From Burkholderia singularis (GTDB lineage Bacteria; Pseudomonadota; Gammaproteobacteria; Burkholderiales; Burkholderiaceae): DNA of 40,068 bases. Under the pieces are notes generated by a model that was not told the DNA's origin, searched no databases, and worked only from the letters and a program-made list of their open reading frames with translations. Location: assembly GCF_900176645.1 (NCBI RefSeq), contig NZ_FXAN01000075.1, positions 1 through 40,068 on the forward strand, given 5' to 3'. The translations under genes and the position numbers were made by a program. Positions 7,936 to 16,318 of the stretch are shown one piece after another (positions within the stretch are counted from its first letter, which is position 1; every line of letters starts with the position of its first letter).

Positions 7936-9405
7936 TCAAAGGGTGAGCAGACCGCGTTCGAGCGCGTAGGCCGCCAGCACGGCGGCGGCAACGACCGCGG
8001 CGAAAATGAGCTTCTCGAGCGGCGTGAAGACCGGCTGGCCGACCTCGCGCTTGGCTTTCGCGAAGAAGAACGCACCCGGCGCATACAAAAGCGCCGACAG
8101 CAGCAGATATTTGATGCCGCCCGCATACAACAACCACGCCGCGTACACCACGGCGAGCGCGGCGACGAACGCGTCCTTGCGCCGCTCGCGCGTGCGTTGC
8201 GCATAGGTTTCGCCGCGAACGGTCAGAAGCAGCGCATAGGCGGCCGACCAGAAATACGGGACGAGAATCATCGACGTCGACAGATAGATCAGCGACAAAT
8301 AGGTGCTCTGGGAAAAGAGCGTGATGAACAGGAACACCTGCACCATGCCGTTGGTGATCCAGAGCGCGTTCGCCGGCACGTGGTTCGCGTTCTCGCGGCG
8401 CAAAAACGCGGGCATCGTATGATCCTGCGCGGCCGAGAACAGGATCTCCGCGCACAGCAGCACCCATGACAGCAGCGCGCCCGCCAGCGAAATCACCAAG
8501 CCGATGCTGATCAGAACCGCTCCCCAGTGGCCCACCACGTGCTCGAGCACGGCGGCCATCGACGGGTTCTGCAGCTTGGCCAGCTCGGGCTGGGTCATGA
8601 TGCCGAGCGACAGCACGTTGACGAGCACCAGCACGAGCAGCACGCCGACGAAGCCGATCACGGTCGCGCGGCCGACGTCGCCCCGCCGTTGCGCGCGCGC
8701 CGAGAAGATGCTCGCGCCTTCGATGCCGATGAATACCCAAACCGTCACGAGCATCGTGCCGCGCACCTGGTTGGTCACCGAGCCGAGCGACGCATTGGCG
8801 TGGCCCCAGAGATCGGCGCTGAACACATCGAGCTTGAACGCGAACAAGCAGATCAGCACGAACACCGCGAGCGGCACGACTTTCGCGATGGTCGTCACGA
8901 GATTGACGAACGCCGCTTCCTTGATCCCGCGCAGCACGAGCGCATGCACGGCCCACAGCAGCACGGATGCGCACGCGATCGCCACCGGCGTATTGCCTTG
9001 ACCGAAGACCGGGAAGAAATAGCCGAGCGTCGAGAACAGCAGCACAAAGTAGCCGACGTTGCCGAGCCACGCGCTGATCCAGTAACCCCAGGCGGACGAG
9101 AAGCCCATGTAGTCGCCGAAACCCGCTTTCGCATACGCATAAACGCCGCCGTCGAGCTGCGGCTTGCGGTTCGCGAGCGTCTGGAACACGAACGCGAGCG
9201 CGAGCATGCCGGCGGCGGTAATCGCCCAGCCGATCAGCACCGCGCCCGCGCCGGCCGCGGCGGCCATGTTTTGCGGCAACGAGAAGATGCCGCCGCCGAT
9301 CATCGAGCCGACGACGAGCGCGGTCAGCGCGCCGAGCCGCAACTTGCGCGCGGCGGGTTGCTCGACGATGTGGGGTACCGCTTCGGTATGGGTTGTTTCG
9401 GTCAT
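7936..9405 (-). CDS. arcD: Arginine/ornithine antiporter
   Basis: A 489-residue inner-membrane exchanger of the APC superfamily that imports arginine in return for ornithine, needing no net energy. The first helix carries the family's glycine-rich segment [16 protein letters not shown], and about 12 further hydrophobic segments follow. Also typical are [20 protein letters not shown] and [22 protein letters not shown] lies before the ATG. It is the first gene of arcDABC. ArcD and ArgT/LysP-type permeases are related, but the operon context makes ArcD firm. I did not find a convincing FNR/ANR box (TTGAT-N4-ATCAA) upstream. Confidence 0.95.
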   Translation of the reverse strand: MTETTHTEAVPHIVEQPAARKLRLGALTALVVGSMIGGGIFSLPQNMAAAAGAGAVLIGWAITAAGMLALAFVFQTLANRKPQLDGGVYAYAKAGFGDYMGFSSAWGYWISAWLGNVGYFVLLFSTLGYFFPVFGQGNTPVAIACASVLLWAVHALVLRGIKEAAFVNLVTTIAKVVPLAVFVLICLFAFKLDVFSADLWGHANASLGSVTNQVRGTMLVTVWVFIGIEGASIFSARAQRRGDVGRATVIGFVGVLLVLVLVNVLSLGIMTQPELAKLQNPSMAAVLEHVVGHWGAVLISIGLVISLAGALLSWVLLCAEILFSAAQDHTMPAFLRRENANHVPANALWITNGMVQVFLFITLFSQSTYLSLIYLSTSMILVPYFWSAAYALLLTVRGETYAQRTRERRKDAFVAALAVVYAAWLLYAGGIKYLLLSALLYAPGAFFFAKAKREVGQPVFTPLEKLIFAAVVAAAVLAAYALERGLLTL

Positions 9406-9546
9406 GATTTTTCCTCGAGGATCGGCGCTCGCAGCCGGTCGCGGCGCGCACGCGGCCCCCGCGGCTTCGCATGTGGCGCGAAGCGCGTAATCGGCGGTTT
9501 GCGGCGTTGATCGGGCGGAGCGCGCTGCGGTGAAGAGCGTGCCGTG

Positions 9547-9560
9547 CCGGGCATGCCCGG
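9547..9560. repeat. 14-bp palindrome upstream of arcD
   Basis: CCGGGCATGCCCGG is a perfect palindrome in the 185-base gap between the small ORF ending at 9591 and arcD. It may terminate the small gene's transcript or be a regulatory site for the arc operon. Nothing decides between these. Confidence 0.35.
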
Positions 9561-9590
9561 GCGCATTCGGGCGTTGTCAGCGCAATGTCG

Positions 9591-9899
9591 TCATCGGTGT
9601 GCTCCTGGCGACGGCCTGTCGCTTCGATGCCGTAAATCGGCGGCGTAGCTGAAATCCCAGAACGCGAAAGTGCAGCGGGTGATTCGGCATCCTGTCCAAT
9701 ACATGTCGTGCCAACGGCCGCGCATTTGCGCAAGTTCGAAACTGCCGACGCCGTCGATCTCGGTTAACGCATTGGATGACGACGCCGACGGAGCGACAAA
9801 CCGAATGCCGCCGCTGTGCTTTTTCGTATATTTGAAAATGAAATCCCGCAATGCATCGCGCGTGAGCGTCGGCAGGATGTTTTCGATGTAAAGCCGCAT
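9591..9899 (-). CDS. Small protein, possible RRM-like RNA-binding fold
   Basis: A 102-residue protein I cannot name with confidence. Its start, RLYIENI followed by TLTRDALRDFIFKYTKK, looks like strand 1 (RNP2-type, aromatic at the third position) plus helix 1 of an RNA recognition motif. The later SFELAQMRGRWHDMYWTGC and ITRCTFAF could be strand 3/helix 2 and strand 4. A canonical RNP1 octamer is not present, so this is a fold guess. The last 20 or so residues are polar and arginine-rich. The ribosome site is weak (GAAGAG). It lies on the same strand upstream of arcD, 185 bases away, and could be cotranscribed or independent. Codon bias is less marked than in neighbours. Confidence 0.5.
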   Translation of the reverse strand: MRLYIENILPTLTRDALRDFIFKYTKKHSGGIRFVAPSASSSNALTEIDGVGSFELAQMRGRWHDMYWTGCRITRCTFAFWDFSYAADLRHRSDRPSPGAHR

Positions 9900-10202
9900 C
9901 GATTGCTCTTCAACCTCGCTTTCATTGTTTTGATTTTTCCCGATTCCGGGCCGGCGGGAAACGAGTCGAGCGGGGATCTATGTTATCGATCAAGAAATCG
10001 ATAAAGGTCGATGCGGGAGGCGGGATTCGTGCTATGACGGAAAAATCGCGGGGCGGGTTTCGGTGACCGTCGCGGAACCGGCGCGCCGGCCGTTCGGCTT
10101 GCACCGCCGCGATGCCGATGTCTGACGAGTGCCGTGATGGCGATTGCCGGTGTGGGCGCGTGGGCGGGGATATCGGCGGCCACGGCAGCGGTCGTGTCGA
10201 CG
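9900..10202. other. Intergenic region with an 8-bp dyad
   Basis: No gene seen. The half near 9900-10005 is AT-richer and probably holds the promoter of the small ORF at 9591-9899. It contains a perfect dyad, TTATCGAT (9983-9990) and ATCGATAA (9997-10004) with a 6-base centre. That could be an operator, or a terminator stem for the transporter operon whose last gene ends at 10203. No T tract follows on the minus strand. Confidence 0.4.
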
Positions 10203-11006
10203 CTAGTTGCCGCCGCCGTTGCGCTGCCCCATGGCGGCGGGCGCGATCCGGCGGCCTGCCGTGCCGAGCGCGTCGTAAATCAGCACCGCGAGCAGCGCGA
10301 CGACCAGGCCGCCTTGCAAGACAAACGCGGTATTCGACGTTTGCAGCCCGGCGATGATCACGTCGCCGAGCCCCTTGGCCGCGACGCTCGAACCGATCGT
10401 CGCGGTACCCAGATTGATCACGATCGCAAGCCGGATGCCGTTCAGGATCACAGGAAATGCAAGCGGCAGCTCGATCCACATGAGCCGCTGCAGCGCGTTC
10501 ATGCCCATGCCGCGCGCGGCGTCGATCGCGTCCGCGGGCACTTCCGACAAGCCTGCGATCGTGCTTTCGAAAACCGGCAACAAACCGTATAGCACCAGCG
10601 CGATCAGCACCGGCGTCATGCCGAAGCCGACGGCGGGTACCGCGAGCGCGAGCACGGCCACCGGGGGAAACGTCTGGCCGATATGCACGACGCTGCGCGC
10701 GACCGGCAGAAATTCCGCGCCGGCGCGCCGCGTGACGAAGATCCCCGCCGCGAGCGCGAGCGCCGCGCCTGCGGCACTCGCCGCCGCGACGGTCGCCAGA
10801 TGCGCAAGCGTCAGATCGAGCAGGCTCGCGCGCCGGTAGATCACGGGCGCGCCGTTGTCGGCGAACGGTGCGAACAGCGGCTCGAGCCAGTCCGGCCGCA
10901 GGAGCAGCACGGCGAGCAGCGCGAGCGCGGCGATGCGCACGGCGATATGAAACGCAGCCGCGCCGATCCGGCGTCGCGCGGCAACGGTGGGAGGCGAGCG
11001 CATCAT
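10203..11006 (-). CDS. yehW: Osmolyte ABC transporter permease, YehW-type
   Basis: A 267-residue inner-membrane permease of the betaine/carnitine/choline (OpuC/YehZYXW) importer family. Five or six hydrophobic segments follow a short basic N-terminus. The coupling segment before the last helices reads AIDAARGMGMNALQRLMWIELPLAFPVILNGIR, shown here only as the motif region IDAARGMGMNALQRL plus IELPLAFPVI, and contacts the ATPase. LGTATIGSSVAAKGLGDVI is typical of the family. I chose the ATG at 11006 because it overlaps the ATPase stop (ATGA); the frame extends upstream but through the ATPase gene. It is the last gene of the four-gene operon, matching E. coli order yehZYXW. Confidence 0.88.
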   Translation of the reverse strand: MMRSPPTVAARRRIGAAAFHIAVRIAALALLAVLLLRPDWLEPLFAPFADNGAPVIYRRASLLDLTLAHLATVAAASAAGAALALAAGIFVTRRAGAEFLPVARSVVHIGQTFPPVAVLALAVPAVGFGMTPVLIALVLYGLLPVFESTIAGLSEVPADAIDAARGMGMNALQRLMWIELPLAFPVILNGIRLAIVINLGTATIGSSVAAKGLGDVIIAGLQTSNTAFVLQGGLVVALLAVLIYDALGTAGRRIAPAAMGQRNGGGN

Positions 11007-11962
11007 TCCGGCCGCTTCGCTTGGGCCGCGATCGCGGCGAGCGTGATCCGCGTGGCGGGTGCGCCGTGGGCGCTGCGCACCGGCAGCGCGCTCGCGCCGC
11101 GCCACAGCAGCTCGGAAATCGCATCGCGCAAGCTGAGCGTGGGCGCGATCGGCTCCCCGGGCGCGTCGCCCGGCTCGGCAAGCTCGTCCACGCGGACGAG
11201 CGACAGCAGCCGCAGCGGCCGGTCGACTCCGGCAACCAGCCGTTCGACGACGCCCGGCCGCGGCCGCCCGAGAATCTCGGCGGGCGAGCCGGCTTGCAGG
11301 AGACGCCCGGCATCCATCACGGCGATTTGATCGCCGAGGCGCAGCGCTTCGTCGATGTCGTGCGTGACGATGACGATCGTAATCCCGAGCCGCCGTTGCA
11401 GTGCAATCAGATCGTCCTGCGCCTTGTTGCGGATGATCGGATCGAGCGCGCCGAACGGTTCGTCCATCAGCAGGATCGCCGGCTCGGCGGCAAGCGCGCG
11501 CGCGACGCCGACGCGCTGCTGCTGGCCGCCCGAGAGCTGATGGGGAAGCTTTTTCGCGTAGGTCGCGTAGTCGAGCTCGAACAGTTCGAGCAATTCGCGC
11601 ACCCGCGCGTCGATACGCGGCGCATGCCAGCCGAGCAGACGCGGCACCGTCGCGATGTTGCGCTCGACGGTCCAGTGCGGAAACAGCCCGTGGCCCTGGA
11701 TCGCGTAGCCGATGCCGCGCCGCAGCGTTTCGGCCGGCACGCTCGCGGTGTCGACGCCGTCGACGCGAATCGTGCCGCTCGTCGGCACGATCAGGCGGTT
11801 GATGGTGCGCAAAAGCGTCGATTTGCCGCTGCCGGACGCGCCGACGAGCGCGGTTACGGTGCCGCGCGCGACGCTCAGCGACACGTCATCGAGCGCGACG
11901 ACAGGGCGGTGCCCGCCGCCGGGTTCGTCGAAATACCGGCTCACGCGTTCGATTTCGATCAT
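11003..11962 (-). CDS. yehX: Osmolyte ABC transporter ATPase, YehX-type
   Basis: A 319-residue ATP-binding subunit. Walker A is GASGSGKST (residues 41-49), the Q-loop region is YAIQGHGLFPHWTV, the ABC signature is LSGGQQQR, Walker B is AILLMDEPFGALD, and the switch histidine is in VTHDIDEA. After the nucleotide-binding domain, about 70 residues (RPLRLLSLVRVDELAEP to ITLAAIAAQA) look like a weak CBS-type tail, which in OpuA-like importers senses ionic strength; this part is inference. It overlaps both neighbours by ATGA and so is translationally coupled to the two permeases. It acts at the cytoplasmic face of the inner membrane. Confidence 0.92.
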   Translation of the reverse strand: MIEIERVSRYFDEPGGGHRPVVALDDVSLSVARGTVTALVGASGSGKSTLLRTINRLIVPTSGTIRVDGVDTASVPAETLRRGIGYAIQGHGLFPHWTVERNIATVPRLLGWHAPRIDARVRELLELFELDYATYAKKLPHQLSGGQQQRVGVARALAAEPAILLMDEPFGALDPIIRNKAQDDLIALQRRLGITIVIVTHDIDEALRLGDQIAVMDAGRLLQAGSPAEILGRPRPGVVERLVAGVDRPLRLLSLVRVDELAEPGDAPGEPIAPTLSLRDAISELLWRGASALPVRSAHGAPATRITLAAIAAQAKRPE

Positions 11963-13179
11963 CGGCGCGCTCCTTTCGCGAGTTCGGTCATCGCTTCGAA
12001 CAACACGGCCGAGACGAGCGCGAGCGCGATCGTCGGCAATGCGCCGAGCAAGACGAGATCAGTGGCCGACTGGCCGATTCCTTGAAAAATGAAGGTGCCG
12101 AAGCCGCCGCCGCCGATCAGCGCGGCCACCGCAGCAAGCCCGATGTTTTGCACCAGCACGATCCGCACGCCGGACAGCATCACTGGCAGCGCAAGCGGCA
12201 ACTCGATCGAGACGAGCCGCTCGCGGTCCGTCATTCCCATCGCGCGCGCGGCCTCGACGACTGCCGGCGGCACTTGCGCGATGCCGACGACGACGCTCGA
12301 TACGATCGGCAGCAGCGCATACAGGAACAGCGCGATCAGCGCGGGCGTCACGCCGATGCCGGAGATGCCTAGCCTGGCCGCAAGCGGCACGTGCGCGGCA
12401 ACGAGCGCGAGCGGTGCCATCAGGAGTCCGTACAACGCAATGCTCGGGATCGTCTGCACGACGTTCAGCAGCGGCAGCAGCGCGCGCTGCAGCGTGGCCG
12501 AGCGCACGCAGCCGATGCCGAGCGGCACGCCGAACGCGATCGCCGCGGCGACCGAGCCGGCGACGAGTTCCAGGTGCCTGATGGCTTCGTTGCGAAAAGT
12601 GTCGGCGCGCACGGCATATTCCTGCATCACGGACAGCCCGTCCCACGCGCCGCTCAACACGAACGCGGCGCTCGCCGCGACGGCGGCGCCGAGCGCGGCG
12701 AGCCGTTTGCCCGGCGGCAGCGCGACGCGCGCGAGCGCATCGGCGATCAGCACCGCGAATGCGAACAGCAACAGCCATGCGCCCGCCGCGGGCGACACGC
12801 GCGCAAGCGGCGTATCGGGCGTGACGAGATAAGCGGGCGCGGCGCCGAGCGCGATGCATAACGCGACGATGAGCGCGCCGCCGGCGGCCGCGCGCCATGC
12901 GGGTGGGCTGCGCACGAGCGCGAATGCCGCGCCCGCGGCCCACAGCGCGGCGAGCGCGTACCCGGCGGGCGCGGGGAACACCGCGCCGAGCGCGAGCGCC
13001 TTGCCCGCGACGATCCGGTTCGCACGCCAGGTGACGAACGGTTCGGCGAATGCGGCTATCGCAACGAGCGCGGCGATCAGCACGCCAACTTTGTCGATCC
13101 TGATACGCGGCGCGCGGGCGCCGTCCGGTGCGGGCGCGGGAGCCGGCAGGCCGCCCGCGCCCGCCGTGCGGTTCGTCAT
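11959..13179 (-). CDS. yehY: Osmolyte ABC transporter permease with N-terminal extension, YehY-type
   Basis: A 406-residue permease. The C-terminal 200 residues are the usual BPD_transp_1 domain (family segment VVEAARAMGMTDRERLVSIE, then LVQNIGLAAVAALIGGGGFG). The N-terminal half adds about five hydrophobic segments, as in E. coli YehY and unlike the short YehW. The start at 13179 overlaps the binding-protein stop by ATGA; the frame stays open upstream but there it reads through the binding protein in another frame. High alanine content is normal here. Position between the binding protein and the ATPase matches the yehZYXW order. Confidence 0.88.
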   Translation of the reverse strand: MTNRTAGAGGLPAPAPAPDGARAPRIRIDKVGVLIAALVAIAAFAEPFVTWRANRIVAGKALALGAVFPAPAGYALAALWAAGAAFALVRSPPAWRAAAGGALIVALCIALGAAPAYLVTPDTPLARVSPAAGAWLLLFAFAVLIADALARVALPPGKRLAALGAAVAASAAFVLSGAWDGLSVMQEYAVRADTFRNEAIRHLELVAGSVAAAIAFGVPLGIGCVRSATLQRALLPLLNVVQTIPSIALYGLLMAPLALVAAHVPLAARLGISGIGVTPALIALFLYALLPIVSSVVVGIAQVPPAVVEAARAMGMTDRERLVSIELPLALPVMLSGVRIVLVQNIGLAAVAALIGGGGFGTFIFQGIGQSATDLVLLGALPTIALALVSAVLFEAMTELAKGARR

Positions 13180-14108
13180 TTGACGAAGCCTTTCGTTTTC
13201 AGATAGCTCGCGGCAACGCCCGCGGCCGGCTCGCCGTTGATCTGGATCCGTGCATTGAGCGTTTGCAGCGTCTTCAGATCGAGGCTCGCGAATACGGGTC
13301 GCAGATAGTCGGCGATCTGCGGATGCGCTTTGAGCACGGCCTCGCGGATGATCGGCGCGGGCGCGTAGACGGGCTGCACGTGCTTGTCGTCGTCGAGCAC
13401 GCTCAGGCCGGTTGCCGTGATGCCGCCGTCGGTGCCGTAGACCATCGCCGCGTTCACGCCGTCCGTCTGCTGCGCGGCCGCCTTGATCGTCGCGGCGGTG
13501 TCGCCGCCCGACAGCACGAGCAACTGCTCGGGCTTGAGCTTGAAGCCGTAGGTTTTTTCGAACGACGGCAGCGCGGAGGCGCTGTTGACGAACTCGGACG
13601 ATGCCGCGAGTTTCACCTTGCCGCCCGCGCCTACCCATTTGCCGAAATCGCTGAGCGTGCTCACATGCTGCGCGCGCGCGACGGTGCCCAGCAGCGCGAT
13701 GCCCCAGGTGTTGTTCGCGGGCGCGGGCGCGAGCCAGACGATCCGGTTCGCCGCGTAGTCGAGCTGTTTGGCGAGCGCATAACCCTGCGCCGCGTTTTTC
13801 CACGCGGGATCGTCCGCCTTGTTGAAGAAGAACGCGGCGTTGCCGGTGTATTCGGGATACAGATCGATTTCGCCGGTGGTGAGCGCCTTGCGCACGATCG
13901 GCGTCGCGCCCAGGCCGATCTTGTCGACGACGGCGATGCCGTGCGCCTTCAGCACCTGCGCGATCAGATTGCCGAGCAGACTGCCTTCGGTGTCGATTTT
14001 CGACGAGACGGTCACCGTGTCGGCGGCGTGCGCGCCGCTCGCGGCGAAGACGAGCGCGGCGGCTGCCGCAGCGGCGCGCAGGCATTGGGTGAAGCGGGAC
14101 ATCTTCAT
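13176..14108 (-). CDS. yehZ: Osmolyte ABC transporter substrate-binding protein, YehZ/OsmF-type
   Basis: A 310-residue periplasmic solute-binding protein of the OpuAC type, expected to bind glycine betaine or a related quaternary amine. The N-terminus is a signal peptide: MKMSRF, a long alanine-rich core, and a cleavage site near ASGAHA-AD. Family segments include SSKIDTEGSLLGNLIAQVL, GLGATPIVRKALTTGEIDLY and PEYTGNAAFFF. The start at 14108 is chosen because it begins directly before the signal peptide. A GGAG about 12 bases upstream is a rather distant ribosome site, and the ATG at 14102 is an alternative. It is the first gene of the operon. YehZYXW of E. coli is a low-affinity, sigma-S-linked system; regulation here is unknown. 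Confidence 0.88.
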   Translation of the reverse strand: MKMSRFTQCLRAAAAAAALVFAASGAHAADTVTVSSKIDTEGSLLGNLIAQVLKAHGIAVVDKIGLGATPIVRKALTTGEIDLYPEYTGNAAFFFNKADDPAWKNAAQGYALAKQLDYAANRIVWLAPAPANNTWGIALLGTVARAQHVSTLSDFGKWVGAGGKVKLAASSEFVNSASALPSFEKTYGFKLKPEQLLVLSGGDTAATIKAAAQQTDGVNAAMVYGTDGGITATGLSVLDDDKHVQPVYAPAPIIREAVLKAHPQIADYLRPVFASLDLKTLQTLNARIQINGEPAAGVAASYLKTKGFVK

Positions 14109-14477
14109 CAGACTGAAACTCCGGTTTATTCTGTCAAGGCAGATGAAAGGATGCGACGGCATCGCCCCGCCGCGGCAAAGCAGGGCAAAATGGCTGATCG
14201 CAAGCGGCAAGGGTGCAAGTTACTTGAGCGCGCGCGCTTTGGCAAACCGGCGCGCTTGACCATGCATGCCAAATGCGGTTTGCCGGACACTGCGGGAGAC
14301 TGCGCAATTCATTCGGACAGCGATACAATCCGGCCGTCGGAGCCGCGATTCGGCTGGCCAGGCACGGCGCCGGATTGCGTCGCCTGCGTCCCACGGTGTC
14401 GCGGCGGAGGGGTTTTCCGCGGGCCTTTTCGCCGGTTGCAATCGACTTGCCATCAACGTCATCAAGGAGCGTTCATC
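14109..14477. other. Divergent intergenic region
   Basis: This lies between the minus-strand transporter operon and the plus-strand methyltransferase gene and should hold both promoters. I see no credible gene. The stretch 14430-14477 leads into the methyltransferase ribosome site AAGGAG (14464-14469). No clear -10/-35 pair stood out by eye. Confidence 0.4.
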
Positions 14478-15248
14478 GTGAGCAGCGATCCCCATGTCAT
14501 GCGCCATAGCGCCCCGCAAAATATCTACGACGACGCTTCTTTCTTCGAAGGTTATCGCGCGTTGCGGCAAGGCGACACCGGCCTGAACGGCGCACTCGAG
14601 TTCCCCGCGCTCAAGCGTCTGCTGCCGGATCTGACGGGCCTTGCCGTGCTCGATCTTGGCTGCGGCTTCGGTGATTTCGCCCGCTACGCGCGGGCTCATG
14701 GCGCGGCATCGGTCACGGCTATCGACATTTCGTCGCGCATGCTCGAGGCCGCGCGCGAGCGTTCCGACGACCACGCGATCGTCTATTTGCAGCGCTCGAT
14801 CGAAACCTACCATGCGCCTGCGCGCGCGTTCGATCTCGTCGTGTCGTCGCTTGCGCTGCATTATGTCGAGGATTACGCAGGCGTTGTCTCCCGCGTTTAT
14901 GAGGCGCTGCGCTCGAACGGCCGTTTCGTGTTTTCGGTCGAACATCCGGTCTGCACCGCGTACCCGGCCGGCTGGGTGCGCGACGACGACGGCCGCAAAC
15001 AGCACTGGCCTGTCGATCGCTACCGGCAGGAGGGGCGGCGCGACACGCGCTGGTTCGTCGATGGCGTGGTCAAATATCACCGGAGCATCGAGACCTACGT
15101 GAACACGCTGCTCAAAGCGGGCTTCACGCTCACGCATCTCGGCGAGCCCGCGCCCGTGCCCGAAGCGCTGGCGGTGCGGCCCGATCTCGAGTCGGAGTGC
15201 CGCCGTCCGCCGTTTTTGTTCCTCGCGGCGACGCGCGCGGGAACCTGA
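14478..15248 (+). CDS. Class I SAM-dependent methyltransferase
   Basis: A 256-residue methyltransferase. Motif I is VLDLGCGFGDFARYA from about residue 57, followed by the acidic-loop region VTAIDISSRMLEAAR and the motif IV region FDLVVSSLALHYVED, as in the Methyltransf_11/25 small-molecule group. The later HPVCTAYPAGWVRDDDG region is typical of one bacterial subfamily with unassigned substrates. The start is the GTG at 14478 with AAGGAG 8 bases upstream. The longer open frame upstream overlaps the transporter genes antisense and is not real. It appears monocistronic. Substrate unknown, probably cytosolic. Confidence 0.88.
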   Translation: MSSDPHVMRHSAPQNIYDDASFFEGYRALRQGDTGLNGALEFPALKRLLPDLTGLAVLDLGCGFGDFARYARAHGAASVTAIDISSRMLEAARERSDDHAIVYLQRSIETYHAPARAFDLVVSSLALHYVEDYAGVVSRVYEALRSNGRFVFSVEHPVCTAYPAGWVRDDDGRKQHWPVDRYRQEGRRDTRWFVDGVVKYHRSIETYVNTLLKAGFTLTHLGEPAPVPEALAVRPDLESECRRPPFLFLAATRAGT

Positions 15249-15521
15249 ACCGGCGCATGGCCGATTCGGCAAACGGCCGGCGCGTGCACGACGTTGCTCT
15301 CCGATGTTTGCATGCGATGCGCGTGACGCACGGATATCCGGCGGGCATCGCGCGTGCGTCGATCGTGTTCGCTTTCGTCTGACTTGTTCGAATAGATCAT
15401 TCGTCACACGTATGGCGCGCTCATAGGTGCATTCAATTGGCCATGGAATTTTGTCTGTCTTTCAATGAGCGTCCGCGCCCATGCCGTTTTGTCCGTTTTC
15501 CTCCCCCCACTGAGAGCAAAC

Positions 15522-15716
15522 ATGGTCCAGAACCGCGTCGACGAAGTCGTTCAGGCGATCGCCTTGGAAACGCACACGCCCGCTGAAGCGGTGCTCCGGT
15601 TGTATGAAGAAACGCTCGCGCAATACAGCGAGGGCGCATTGATTCGCGATTATTTGACCGTGCTCGTCGCCAAGCGCGTCAGGCAGACACTGCGGCAGCG
15701 CGACCAAGCGCATTGA
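15522..15716 (+). CDS. DUF3562-like small protein
   Basis: A 64-residue mostly helical protein: MVQNRVDEVVQAIALETH, then AEAVLRLYEETLAQY, then IRDYLTVLVAKRVRQTLRQR. The pattern (a helix, then LYEETLAQYSEGA and DYLxVLVxKRVR) matches the DUF3562 family that is frequent in Burkholderia. Function is unknown. I prefer the ATG at 15522, where family members start, over the in-frame ATG at 15465. The ribosome site is weak. It stands alone between the methyltransferase and the injection-system operon. Confidence 0.7.
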   Translation: MVQNRVDEVVQAIALETHTPAEAVLRLYEETLAQYSEGALIRDYLTVLVAKRVRQTLRQRDQAH

Positions 15717-16318
15717 GCCGGGCGCCATCGCATGCGCGGCGCGTCGTCGCCGGGCGCTGATGCCTGATTAAGTTAAACGCTGAATACGTAACCACGAATT
15801 CAGCGCGAGTTGATTCGACATCCCAACTATCCGAATTCTCGACGATGTCGAATCGATGACGCTGCACGGACGTCTGCGGCCCGGCAGATCGTTCTTGACT
15901 ATTCACAGCCCGCCGCCTAGCTTAATTTCAAAACCGCATGCCGTGCATCGCTGCTGCCGCGGCATCGATCGATAGCTGCTTTGCTCAAGGGGCCCATCAT
16001 GTATGGGATGGTCGCTGCATCAAAACAGACCGTGTCGCTCATTCGGTCTCGGGCCTCTGGTCATCCCAATTCCTTCGATAACCCGTTGCGACAATTCACT
16101 GCTTCGCCGCATCGCCGCGCGAAGATGGGGGAAACGCGTGCCAGTGCCGGCCGCCTTGTCGAACGGGCCGTTGTCTTGCGAATCGATCCGCTCGCTTCGT
16201 AACGATCCGTTGTCCGTTGGCCTGCGCCGGTAAGCCGGGCTGGCTGCTTGAACCATCAGCGCTGTACGGCGTCCGCAGGGTGGGCTGCATGGGCGCCGAG
16301 TTCGAATGGAGGTGTGCG
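15717..16318. other. Long leader and promoter region ahead of the injection-system operon
   Basis: About 600 bases with no supportable gene: the frames at about 15980-16230 lack ribosome sites and family features. Composition is more AT-rich at 15760-15860 and 15890-15940 than in the coding regions. As the only sizeable gap before the sheath gene, it most likely carries the promoter and control sites of the whole operon, with a long 5' leader. Confidence 0.45.
15895..15923 (+). promoter_or_regulatory. Candidate sigma-70 promoter for the injection-system operon
   Basis: TTGACT (15895-15900) resembles a -35 box. After a 17-base spacer, TAGCTT (15918-15923) is a moderate -10 box. It would give a 5' leader of nearly 400 bases before the sheath ATG. 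This is a match by eye only; a different sigma factor or site is quite possible. Confidence 0.25.

Noticed and set aside
9406..9590. FNR/ANR-type box for anaerobic control of arcD
   Set aside because: Only a TTGAT half-site was found, with no matching ATCAA half at the right distance.
7925..9733. Long minus-strand frame of about 600 codons across arcD
   Set aside because: It is a shadow of arcD in another frame: arginine-rich, low complexity, no domain, and arcD itself is unmistakable.
16217..16318. 34-residue N-terminal extension of the sheath protein
   Set aside because: Family members start at the YPGVYVQE segment, and GGAGG directly precedes the ATG at 16319.
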